A DNA stretch of 7,063 nucleotides from a bacterium (lineage in GTDB: Bacteria > Zixibacteria > MSB-5A5 > GN15 > FEB-12), in NCBI GenBank assembly GCA_030640905.1, contig DAOWIM010000119.1:1-7063 (forward strand). The letters are read 5' to 3'. The notes beneath the pieces were generated by a model. It saw only the letters and a program-made list of their open reading frames with translations, was not told where the DNA came from and made no database searches. Below are positions 1 to 6,723 of this stretch, piece by piece (position 1 is the first letter of the stretch; each line of letters begins with the position of its first letter). The position numbers and the translations under genes are program-made.

Positions 1-1
1 G

Positions 2-256
2 TATTTCACGCACCTGTTTTATGGTCACCCGAAAGTAGCCCAGTTTCAGCTTATCCAGGAAACTGCTGACCGGCTGAAACTTCTGGTGGTGACTAAAACG
101 GATGATGTTGACTTGGAGCATTTCAGGAAATCAATTCAGGAGAAAACAGGCCCGGGAGTGAATGTAGAAATAATCAGAACCAGCCGTATTGAGCCAACGC
201 CCTCCGGCAAACACCGATTTACAATTTCTCATCTTCACGGAGGGAAGCAGGAATAA
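2..256 (+). CDS. PaaK/CapK-like adenylate-forming ligase, C-terminal fragment (5' end outside window)
   Basis: This is an open frame entering from the left edge; 84 codons are visible before TAA at 254-256. The peptide looks like the small C-terminal domain of phenylacetate-CoA-ligase-like proteins found in polysaccharide clusters. It has a stretch equivalent to 'qfQlIQE' (residues 14-20), an alternating beta/alpha pattern, and the terminal motif IEPTPSGKHRFTIS (63-76), whose GK (69-70) sits where the family has its A10-type lysine. The same layout (Q-x-Q/V-I/V-Q near the start, GP about 20 residues before an IE...SGKxRxxIS ending) recurs at the C-terminus of the complete protein at 1862-3229, so the two are probably paralogues. 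The family adenylates a carboxylic acid and transfers it to CoA or another acceptor; the substrate here is unknown. The adenylation core is outside the window, so intactness cannot be judged. Confidence 0.75.
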   Translation, partial: YFTHLFYGHPKVAQFQLIQETADRLKLLVVTKTDDVDLEHFRKSIQEKTGPGVNVEIIRTSRIEPTPSGKHRFTISHLHGGKQE

Positions 257-331
257 CGGATTCCCATAATTCCTTCGAGCCTGCTGCAAATTGGTCTGAC
301 TTATTAGATTGAAGCTTGAATAAATTACTAA

Positions 332-360
332 TTGTGATTGTGCAAATAAGCCGACATAAT
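332..360 (+). promoter_or_regulatory. Candidate sigma70-type promoter upstream of the polymerase gene
   Basis: A -35-like TTGTGA (332-337, 4 of 6 to TTGACA) and a -10-like CATAAT (355-360, 5 of 6 to TATAAT) are separated by exactly 17 nt. They lie in the only intergenic gap of the window (257-394), which is visibly richer in A+T than the genes. Transcription would start near 367, giving a leader of about 28 nt before ATG 395. The -35 overlaps a tandem ATTGTG-ATTGTG repeat (331-342). No convincing terminator (GC stem plus T run) follows the upstream gene, so read-through from it is also likely. This is a motif match only; the host's sigma consensus is unknown. Confidence 0.4.
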
Positions 361-369
361 GAGTAAAGA

Positions 370-387
370 GTAATTCTGAAGAATTGC
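370..387 (+). promoter_or_regulatory. Small hairpin in the 5' leader of the polymerase gene
   Basis: Positions 370-376 (GTAATTC) pair with 381-387 (GAATTGC) around a TGAA loop, giving seven pairs, one of them G-U. The stem ends 7 nt before ATG 395. It contains the only purine-rich Shine-Dalgarno-like stretch there (GAAGAA, 378-383). The structure could mask ribosome binding, but it is AU-dominated and only modestly stable, so it could also be chance. Confidence 0.25.
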
Positions 388-394
388 AACTGAT

Positions 395-1861
395 ATGAGA
401 AGTTCCGTTGATAGCATAGATCGCGGCACTCGACAATATGTCAAGGCTACTCACTTCTACTACCTGGGAGCAGCCTTTGCAATAACGACGCTGGCTGCTA
501 TGTTGGCCTTGCCCGCACCCTATCACTTGCTACCGTTTGTTCTGGTGTTCGGCACTCTTCTTGTAATCGCCACTCTCAAATATCCTTTCGCGGGTCTGAT
601 GGTGTATCTGACCATATTTTTCTTACAGGCAAACATACTTTTCCCTGCCCTTGGGAGATTGCCCATCCCATATGAAAGGATGATAGCGATCCTGGTTGCC
701 TGCAGTTTTTTGATCAATATCGCATTTGTCAGAAAACGGTTTGATTTCTTCCGGGCCGACTATGCCTACTTCGCGTTCATGGTGGCTTGCTTTCTCTCTA
801 TTCTCGGTGCTTCTGATTTACAAACTGCATGGGATACGTTTATCGATTTCTCCAAGATATTCCTGGTATACTTGCTGATCATTAGAATCGTTGATAGCCC
901 TGGCAAGATGAAAGCCCTGATTATTCTCTATGTCTTATGTGTCGGTTTTCTCGCTATATCGTCATCGGTAGAGTACTATTCAGGCAATTTCGAGGTCCGG
1001 CAAGGCATTGAACGTGCCCATTCGCTCGGAGATGTACCAATAGACCCCAATACTCTGGCTACTACCATCATTCTGGCCATACCGTTCATCTTCTTTCTAA
1101 TCAAAACGTACCGCAATAAGCTGATAAAAATATCCTTGCTAATGCTGTTGTTATCATGCATCTGGACAGTAATCCTTACAGGATCTCGAGGTGGCATGGT
1201 GGGGATAATAATTCTGGTGCTGCTTCTGGCGTGGCAGTCGCGCTACAGAACGGCTGCGATCGCAATCGGCCTCTCGGCGATAATCATCCTGGCTGCAGTC
1301 ATGCCCGACCAGTATCGAGAACGATTCATGACAATTGGCAGTGTCAGCGCTGAAAGCACCAGCGGAGCCAGCACCTCAGCTTTAGGGCGAATCAAGGGAC
1401 TTTTTTTTGGGTTGGAGCTTATGATGCAAAGACCGCTCACCGGCGTGGGGATTGGGAATTTCAGTTGGTATTTTGGCAAATCCGGACATGGCTTTTTCAA
1501 AGCTCACAATATGATGGGAACGCTGGCCGGTGAACTAGGTCTCCTTGGCATAGGCACGTTCTTCTTCCTGATAATCACCTTCTTACGAAATGTCAAGTAT
1601 GTCAGGATGCGATATTCCCAATCTGGGTGGAAACCTGATTTTAATTTCAACATAGCCAGCGCTATCAAGTTGGGTATCATTATGCTTTTCGTTCTAGGTC
1701 TGTTTGGCCATAACCTCTTCCGCATGAACTGGTATATCTTTGGAGCGTTCTCTGTGGTTCTGGCCAACCTGACTGCAGTCCGCTTACAAGCTGACAGCGA
1801 AAGCTCCGATATAGACCTATCCCCTGCCGACGCTTCGGCTATTGAACAGAAAGGGCTTTGA
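395..1861 (+). CDS. O-antigen ligase / Wzy-type polysaccharide polymerase family membrane protein
   Basis: This is a 488-aa, very hydrophobic protein with roughly twelve to fourteen membrane segments; clear ones lie near residues 24-41, 45-61, 64-82, 95-111, 124-139, 152-166, 172-191, 219-237, 244-262, 266-280, 286-303, 380-398, 424-440 and 446-463. The family signature is visible: LTGSRGG (261-267, Arg265), then a hydrophilic loop from about 304 with RPLTGVGIGNF (346-356), and HNMMGTLAGELGLLG (371-385), where His371 and Glu380 match the conserved H...E of the WaaL/Wzy_C domain. Such proteins act at the periplasmic face, either joining polysaccharide repeats or transferring a glycan from undecaprenyl pyrophosphate to an acceptor. 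Sequence alone does not separate ligase from polymerase; the cluster context (adjacent glycosyltransferases) slightly favours polymerase. The start is ATG 395 with only a weak GAAGAA upstream; the basic, polar first 20 residues before the first membrane segment fit. The C-terminus (about 465-488) is a polar tail. Codons 336-338 contain an uninterrupted T8 run. Confidence 0.88.
   Translation: MRSSVDSIDRGTRQYVKATHFYYLGAAFAITTLAAMLALPAPYHLLPFVLVFGTLLVIATLKYPFAGLMVYLTIFFLQANILFPALGRLPIPYERMIAILVACSFLINIAFVRKRFDFFRADYAYFAFMVACFLSILGASDLQTAWDTFIDFSKIFLVYLLIIRIVDSPGKMKALIILYVLCVGFLAISSSVEYYSGNFEVRQGIERAHSLGDVPIDPNTLATTIILAIPFIFFLIKTYRNKLIKISLLMLLLSCIWTVILTGSRGGMVGIIILVLLLAWQSRYRTAAIAIGLSAIIILAAVMPDQYRERFMTIGSVSAESTSGASTSALGRIKGLFFGLELMMQRPLTGVGIGNFSWYFGKSGHGFFKAHNMMGTLAGELGLLGIGTFFFLIITFLRNVKYVRMRYSQSGWKPDFNFNIASAIKLGIIMLFVLGLFGHNLFRMNWYIFGAFSVVLANLTAVRLQADSESSDIDLSPADASAIEQKGL
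1848..1855 (+). promoter_or_regulatory. Ribosome binding site supporting the TTG start at 1862
   Basis: AGAAAGGG lies 6 nt before TTG 1862, inside the last codons of the polymerase gene. It is one of the best Shine-Dalgarno matches in the window. It supports initiation at TTG immediately after the polymerase TGA (1859-1861), rather than at the first in-frame ATG (1976), which would remove 38 residues. Confidence 0.5.
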
Positions 1862-3229
1862 TTGACACGGACGAGAAAACCCAACGAACTACTGGCCAGT
1901 TTGGGCAAGTACCTGCTAACCTGCTACCGGGGTAGTCGGCCTATTTATAGGCACGCTCGCAAAGTAGCTTCCAATATGGTACGGCCATCTGAAATTCTCC
2001 TGTCCGAACAATTGAATTCCCTTTCGAGGATAGTTGATCATGCCTACATCCACAGTCGATTCTACAGGAAACGCTTTAAAAAAGTCGGCTTCAAGCAGGG
2101 AGATATCAGGATTTTCTCTGATCTTGCAAAGCTTCCCGAATTGACCAAAACCGACCTCATCGACAACATGGACGATATTCTGTGTGCCCCTAAAAGTAGA
2201 TTGTCAACTGCTTCGACAGGTGGAACTTCCGGCATCCACTTGGCCTTCTTCCGCGATGATTATTGTTCGGCCTACCGTCGGGGAATTGACCTGGCTATCG
2301 CCCGTCACTATGGCTGGAAAGACGGTCAGTGGCAGGGCTGGCTCTGGGGAGCCTCACAGGACCTGCTGCAGCCATCCAGTCTAAAAGGCCGGTTGATCCG
2401 CCAGTGGAGCGATCGGCATTATTTCCTGGATGTTTCCAATCTTAGTAATGAGAATTACCAGAAATTCGTTGAGGACACAAAAACATACAACCCAACTTTT
2501 GTGTCCGCTTACCCCTCTGTGGCCTGCGATCTCGCTGAGAGGATTGAGGCTGGCGTTGTCGAGATTTTTCGAATACCGGTAGTATCATTGACAGCTGAAC
2601 CGGTCGATGAATTTCAAAAGCAGAAGATACAAGACATGTTTGCCGAGAACGTTTACGAGAGATACGGAGCCAGAGAATACGGCACCGCAGCCATCGAATG
2701 CGCTCAACACAATGGAATGCACTACTTCACCGACAGTGTCTATCTGGAATCAGTTGAAACCGCTACTCAGGACAGCGGGCTGAGGACCCTGTTGGTTACC
2801 GACCTGCTGAATCGAGCCATGCCGCTGATTCGCTATCACACTGGCGATTTTGGTGAGTTGCACCATTCGCCATGCGCGTGTGGTCTGTCCTCCCCGCGCG
2901 TCCGAAACGTTCAGGGACGCGAATCTGACATCATCTGGCGACTTGATGGAACCGGTGTCGCTGGAGCAGGCGTGCGCCTCGCTATCCAAGAGGCTATGAT
3001 AAAGACTCGTATCCAGATTGTGCAGGACAAGATCGATTTAATCAGAATTCGCTTTGAAGGAAAAACCAGCGATTCTAAACGCGAATTGGACACTCTTGTG
3101 CAGTTGTTCAGAGAAAATATTGGTCCTGACATAGAATACCTGATAGAACCTGTCGATAAGATCGAACGAGCTCAATCAGGTAAATATCGATATGTCATCT
3201 CCAAGGTAACCAGACCGACGAAAGGTTAA
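1862..3229 (+). CDS. PaaK/CapK-like adenylate-forming enzyme (phenylacetate-CoA-ligase family)
   Basis: This 455-aa cytoplasmic-type protein has no membrane segments. Motifs of the AMP-forming acyl-CoA synthetase fold appear in order: P-loop-like STGGTSG (118-124), YGAREYG...C (268-280, the aromatic-x-x-E adenine-side motif), PLIRYHTGD (321-329), CxCG (338-341, the paired cysteines usual before the hinge in PaaK relatives), GRESD (352-356, hinge motif), and SGKYRYVIS (439-447), with Lys441 at the A10 lysine position. All major motifs are present, so it is probably active. PaaK makes phenylacetyl-CoA, but the subgroup in polysaccharide loci (often called CapK) has no settled substrate; I infer activation of an acid used to modify the glycan. 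The TTG start abuts the polymerase stop with a good AGAAAGGG upstream, implying translational coupling. The length fits the family. It is probably a paralogue of the truncated gene at the left edge. Confidence 0.85.
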   Translation: MTRTRKPNELLASLGKYLLTCYRGSRPIYRHARKVASNMVRPSEILLSEQLNSLSRIVDHAYIHSRFYRKRFKKVGFKQGDIRIFSDLAKLPELTKTDLIDNMDDILCAPKSRLSTASTGGTSGIHLAFFRDDYCSAYRRGIDLAIARHYGWKDGQWQGWLWGASQDLLQPSSLKGRLIRQWSDRHYFLDVSNLSNENYQKFVEDTKTYNPTFVSAYPSVACDLAERIEAGVVEIFRIPVVSLTAEPVDEFQKQKIQDMFAENVYERYGAREYGTAAIECAQHNGMHYFTDSVYLESVETATQDSGLRTLLVTDLLNRAMPLIRYHTGDFGELHHSPCACGLSSPRVRNVQGRESDIIWRLDGTGVAGAGVRLAIQEAMIKTRIQIVQDKIDLIRIRFEGKTSDSKRELDTLVQLFRENIGPDIEYLIEPVDKIERAQSGKYRYVISKVTRPTKG

Positions 3230-3241
3230 AGATCGAAGACA

Positions 3242-4441
3242 ATGAAAATACTGGTCATAGACGAAGCGTTTCCTCATCCACTGGATACCGGCAAACGAAT
3301 CCGCTCGTTCAATCTTTGCAGTCGTCTGGCATTAAAGCACACCGTTCACTATCTTGCCTATGGAACCGACAACTCCGCAGCGGCACAAGCGATGATGCGA
3401 GCCAACATGCACCCGATTGCAGTTCAGCGGCAGGCTCCAGCCAAAACCGGACCGCTGTTCTATTTGAGATTGCTGGCCAACCTCGCATCTGCTGACCCAT
3501 ATATTGTCACCAGTCACTACACCCAGGAGTTCAATGAAGCGTTCCACAAGGCAGTTGATGAGACGAAGCCGGACATCATAGTCTGCGAATGGACTCCGTA
3601 CGCAGCATACGTGAAGAATTTGGCCGGCCCCCTGAAACTAATTGTTGCTCATAACATTGAATACCGAATATGGCAGCGATACCTTGAGAACGAACGCAAT
3701 CCTCTCAAGAAATGGTATATTCGAAAGCAGACCGAAAAACTCGTCAAGTTCGAGAAGGATGCATTTCATTGGGTAGATGGAACAATCGCCGTGTCGGTCG
3801 ACGAGGGACAGGAGATTTCGGAGATCAATCAGCAGCTATCGGTGAAAGTGGTTGAGAATGGTGTGGACCTGGAGTATTTCCGATCTGGCAAACAAGAAGA
3901 TGAAAAACCGCAATTGGCTTTTGTTGGCGCGATGAACTGGCGACCAAACCAGGATGCGGCAGTGTACTTTGCTGAAGAGATATTTCCATTGATAAGAAAG
4001 CAAGTTCCCGAGGCCTCGGCCGTACTTGTCGGAGGAGATCCCCCGCCACAAGTGAAGCGACTGGGAGACATCGCCGGCCTGACGGTGACAGGAAGAGTAG
4101 ATGATGTTCGCCCCTATGTTTACCAAAGTGCGGTGGTAATAGTACCGCTTCGAATCGGGGGAGGAACAAGACTAAAAATCCTGGAGGCAATGGCTATGGG
4201 AAAGGCTGTTGTCTCAACATCAATTGGCGCTGAGGGACTTGAGGTCAATAACGGTGTTAATATTATGCTGGCAGACACACCATCGGACTTTGCCGACCGA
4301 GTGATACAGTTGTTCTTTAACAAACCTCTCAGGAAACAACTCGGTGAGACTGGAAGAAAGTTGGTAGAGGAGTCCTATGGATGGGATCTGCTCGCCGAGA
4401 AACAGGCATCATTCATGGAAAATTTGGTATCGGACCAATGA
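3242..4441 (+). CDS. Glycosyltransferase, GT4-type (GT-B fold)
   Basis: This 399-aa protein starts at ATG 3242, 12 nt after the previous stop; the Shine-Dalgarno is weak (GAAGA directly upstream, GAAAGG 16 nt away), which suggests coupling. The N-terminal acceptor domain opens with MKILVIDEAFPHPLDTGKRIRS, resembling transferases of the PEP-CTERM/EpsH-associated sugar transferase group, with HNIEYRIW at 137-144. The C-terminal donor domain has VENGVDLEYF (204-213), FVGAMNWRPNQDA (227-239) and RIGGGTRLKILEAMAMGKAV (304-323). In the position of the EX7E motif the second glutamate (Glu315) is kept but the first is glycine (Gly307), a pattern I recognise in the 'GGGTRLKILEA' subgroup rather than a sign of decay. 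It should transfer a sugar from a nucleotide-sugar to a lipid-linked glycan at the inner face of the membrane, with retention of anomeric configuration. Donor and linkage cannot be read. It overlaps the next gene by 4 nt. Confidence 0.87.
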   Translation: MKILVIDEAFPHPLDTGKRIRSFNLCSRLALKHTVHYLAYGTDNSAAAQAMMRANMHPIAVQRQAPAKTGPLFYLRLLANLASADPYIVTSHYTQEFNEAFHKAVDETKPDIIVCEWTPYAAYVKNLAGPLKLIVAHNIEYRIWQRYLENERNPLKKWYIRKQTEKLVKFEKDAFHWVDGTIAVSVDEGQEISEINQQLSVKVVENGVDLEYFRSGKQEDEKPQLAFVGAMNWRPNQDAAVYFAEEIFPLIRKQVPEASAVLVGGDPPPQVKRLGDIAGLTVTGRVDDVRPYVYQSAVVIVPLRIGGGTRLKILEAMAMGKAVVSTSIGAEGLEVNNGVNIMLADTPSDFADRVIQLFFNKPLRKQLGETGRKLVEESYGWDLLAEKQASFMENLVSDQ

Positions 4442-5565
4442 AAATTCTCCATCTCAGAGCAACCAACTTCTATGGTGGTCCGGAACGCCAGCTTCACGAA
4501 CATGCTTTGGCCGCTAGAGGCAGTGACGCAAAGATATGCGTTTCCTCGTTCGCCGAAAATGGACGGCAGCCGGATTTGTTGACCAAGGCAGCAGGAGACG
4601 GAATCCCCGTCCACCTGTTCAAGGTCAGAAGCGCATATGACTTAAAAGCTATTGGCATGGTCAGGGATTACTTGAAAGAAATGGATATCGACATCCTCTG
4701 CTCCCATGATTACCGTACAGCTCTGGTAGGTTATTGGGCGCGCAAGGGAACGAGAGCACGCTGGATCGCGTTTTCTCGGGGATGGACCAAGGAGAACCTC
4801 AAGATTCGCGCCTACTGTCTCCTCGATAAGTTTGTGCTGCGTTTTGCTGATCGGATCGTGGCGGTATCGTCGGGCCAGAAACAGAAGTTGGTAAAGCTTC
4901 ATATAGACCAAGGCAAAATATCGGTGGTTCATAATGCCGTTCGACCAGAGGAATTCGACAAGGTACCACAAGTTGATCTGCGACGACGCTTCAACCTGCC
5001 TGCCGAAGCGATTGTCTGTATCTCTGGTGGTCGTTTCTCAGCGGAAAAGGGACAGGACTACCTCATTAGAGCAGCAGCTCAGGCCATCAAACGAAATGAC
5101 AAACTTCGCTTCATCCTCTTCGGTGATGGCCCTGACATTGATCGCGTGAAGCGTCTGGCAGTCAAGAAAAATTGCGACCAGCATATTGTCTGTCCTGGTT
5201 TTGAGCAAAATCTTATCGGCTGTATCAAGGGCGCTGACCTTCTGGTCAATCCCTCATTATCCGAAGGCCTGCCCAATATCGTCCTGGAAGCTCTGGCTTT
5301 GAAGATTCCCGTAGTCGCAACATCGGTCGGGGGAGTACCGGAGGTCATCACCGATGGTCGCACCGGTATCCTGGTTCCCCCGAAAGATGTTGATGTTCTG
5401 GCTAACGCTATCGTGCACCTGTCTAATGACGACCAAGAACGTAAAACTCTGGCACACCAGGGCTTTGATTTTGTAAAATCAGAGTTTACCTTTGAGAAAC
5501 AGAGCAAAGAACTGACCCGTATATATCGGGAGGTTCTCAACACCAGCAGAAGTTCCGATGATTAA
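4438..5565 (+). CDS. Glycosyltransferase, GT4-type (GT-B fold)
   Basis: This is a 375-aa protein. I chose ATG 4438, which overlaps the previous stop as ATGA. An in-frame ATG at 4381 would add 19 residues ahead of the typical MKILHLRATNFYGGPERQ start and lie deep in the upstream gene. Visible features are the N-terminal glycine loop FYGGPE (11-16), VSVVHNAVRPEEF-type junction (ISVVHNAVRPEEF, 161-173), GGRFSAEKGQD (197-207) opening the donor domain, FGDGPD (228-233), and a complete EX7E motif with Glu276 and Glu284 in SEGLPNIVLEA (275-285), followed by VVATSVGGVPEVITDGRTG (292-310). These are textbook GT4 landmarks, and all are intact. It is predicted to be a retaining glycosyltransferase using a nucleotide-sugar on a membrane-anchored acceptor. 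Sugar specificity is unknown. It is coupled to both neighbours by overlaps and is surely in the same transcript. Confidence 0.9.
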   Translation: MKILHLRATNFYGGPERQLHEHALAARGSDAKICVSSFAENGRQPDLLTKAAGDGIPVHLFKVRSAYDLKAIGMVRDYLKEMDIDILCSHDYRTALVGYWARKGTRARWIAFSRGWTKENLKIRAYCLLDKFVLRFADRIVAVSSGQKQKLVKLHIDQGKISVVHNAVRPEEFDKVPQVDLRRRFNLPAEAIVCISGGRFSAEKGQDYLIRAAAQAIKRNDKLRFILFGDGPDIDRVKRLAVKKNCDQHIVCPGFEQNLIGCIKGADLLVNPSLSEGLPNIVLEALALKIPVVATSVGGVPEVITDGRTGILVPPKDVDVLANAIVHLSNDDQERKTLAHQGFDFVKSEFTFEKQSKELTRIYREVLNTSRSSDD

Positions 5566-6703
5566 GATTGCCTTTATCATAGATACTATTGCGACCGAAG
5601 CAGCCGGCACCGAAAAGCAACTCATGATGTTGCTGGACGGACTTGATCACTCCAAGTTTCAGCCACACTTGATCTGTTTGCGCGATTCCCCATGGCTCCA
5701 ATCCCACTCAATTTCGGTCCCCTGCACAACTTTCAAACTGACCCGGTTACTAAGATACCAGTCGCTACGGTTCATCCGGAAATTCCGCAAGCTACACCAA
5801 AACGAGCGATTTAATATCGTACAGACCTTCTTCGTTGACGCCAACATAATTGGGACAATCGCAGCTCACCTTGCTGGCTGCCCAGTGATTATCTCCAGTC
5901 GAAGGAATGCCGGCCACTGGCACAACTGGCAACAGGTAATCATCCTGCGCTCTCTGCGTCGATGGACCTCCCGCTATTTAGCCAATTCACACGCCGCGGC
6001 GAAATTAACCCAGGAGGTCGAGGGAGTAGCTGGAAACAAAATAGAGGTAATCCCTAATGGTTTGGAACTGTCGGAGTTTACAGATATTGACGAATCAAAA
6101 CGTGAACAACAACGAAATGAGTGGAGCATCGACCGAAGCCAGATCGTCATAGGTACCGTAGCAAACCTTCGACCGGTGAAGAATATTGAATCACTGATAA
6201 AAGCTGCCACGATTGTAACAGAGAAATATTCTCAGGCGCGGTTTGTAGTTGTAGGAGAAGGGGAACTACGTAAGAAGCTTCAGGCCGAAATTGATCGGCG
6301 GCATTTGACTGGCAAGTTCAAACTTGTCGGAAGGCAGAACCGTGTAATAAATTGCTTAGCGGCGTTCGACATTGGCGTGTTATGCTCCCATCACGAAAGC
6401 CTGTCGAACTCACTTATTGAATATTTGGCCGCCGGGTTACCAACTATCGCTTCGGATGTCGGCGGCAATGGAGAAATTGTGAGCCACCAACGAACCGGTC
6501 TGCTTTACGAAAGCAATAATGTCAACGCCCTGGCCGACTGCATCAACAGTCTGATTGAAAACCAAAGTATAGCCAATAGGCTGGCTACTAAAGCACGCCA
6601 AGAAGCGCATCATCGTTTTGACTGGTCACAGGTGCTCGATCGATACGAACAGTTTTACACCAAGATATCAGGAATGGAGACAGCGTTATCAGAAAAGTAC
6701 TGA
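5558..6703 (+). CDS. Glycosyltransferase, GT4-type (GT-B fold)
   Basis: This 381-aa protein has its ATG 8 nt inside the end of the preceding gene; AGAAG (5548-5552) lies 5 nt upstream. The N-terminus IKIAFIIDTIATEAAGTEKQL (2-22) is the usual first strand and glycine loop with a 'GTEKQ' acceptor-side helix. The donor domain starts near IGTVANLRPVKNIESLI (198-214), continues through VVVGEGELR (230-238), and has a complete EX7E motif, Glu280 and Glu288 in HHESLSNSLIEYLA (278-291), then GLPTIASDVGGNGEIV (293-308). IPNGLELSEF (165-174) marks the domain junction. It is likely the third of three successive sugar-adding steps on one lipid-linked oligosaccharide (inference from order and overlap). Donor and linkage are not readable. 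The C-terminal ~15 residues overlap the probable start region of the acyltransferase. Confidence 0.9.
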   Translation: MIKIAFIIDTIATEAAGTEKQLMMLLDGLDHSKFQPHLICLRDSPWLQSHSISVPCTTFKLTRLLRYQSLRFIRKFRKLHQNERFNIVQTFFVDANIIGTIAAHLAGCPVIISSRRNAGHWHNWQQVIILRSLRRWTSRYLANSHAAAKLTQEVEGVAGNKIEVIPNGLELSEFTDIDESKREQQRNEWSIDRSQIVIGTVANLRPVKNIESLIKAATIVTEKYSQARFVVVGEGELRKKLQAEIDRRHLTGKFKLVGRQNRVINCLAAFDIGVLCSHHESLSNSLIEYLAAGLPTIASDVGGNGEIVSHQRTGLLYESNNVNALADCINSLIENQSIANRLATKARQEAHHRFDWSQVLDRYEQFYTKISGMETALSEKY

Positions 6704-6723
6704 AATATTCGTTCCGTGCCATT

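Noticed and set aside
250..273. Possible terminator after the left-edge gene (GGAAT 250-254 with ATTCC 269-273)
   Set aside because: The stem is only five weak pairs with a long loop and no following T run, so it is not a credible intrinsic terminator.
131..526. 131-codon open frame on the - strand spanning the intergenic gap
   Set aside because: It is antisense to the ends of two well-supported genes and to the gap between them. Its translation is cysteine- and serine-rich with no recognisable domain, and it fits chance openness.
3825..4190. Several overlapping - strand open frames (121, 96 and 80 codons)
   Set aside because: They are mutually overlapping shadows of the GT4 gene at 3242-4441, with no domain or plausible start signal.
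4381..4437. Upstream ATG 4381 as start of the second glycosyltransferase
   Set aside because: It would add 19 residues before the canonical GT4 N-terminus and overlap the previous gene by about 60 nt. ATG 4438 in an ATGA overlap fits better.
5079..5543. 154-codon open frame on the - strand
   Set aside because: It is fully antisense to the donor domain of a clear GT4 gene with intact motifs. The peptide is Arg/Ser/Thr-rich, as expected of a reverse-complement shadow.
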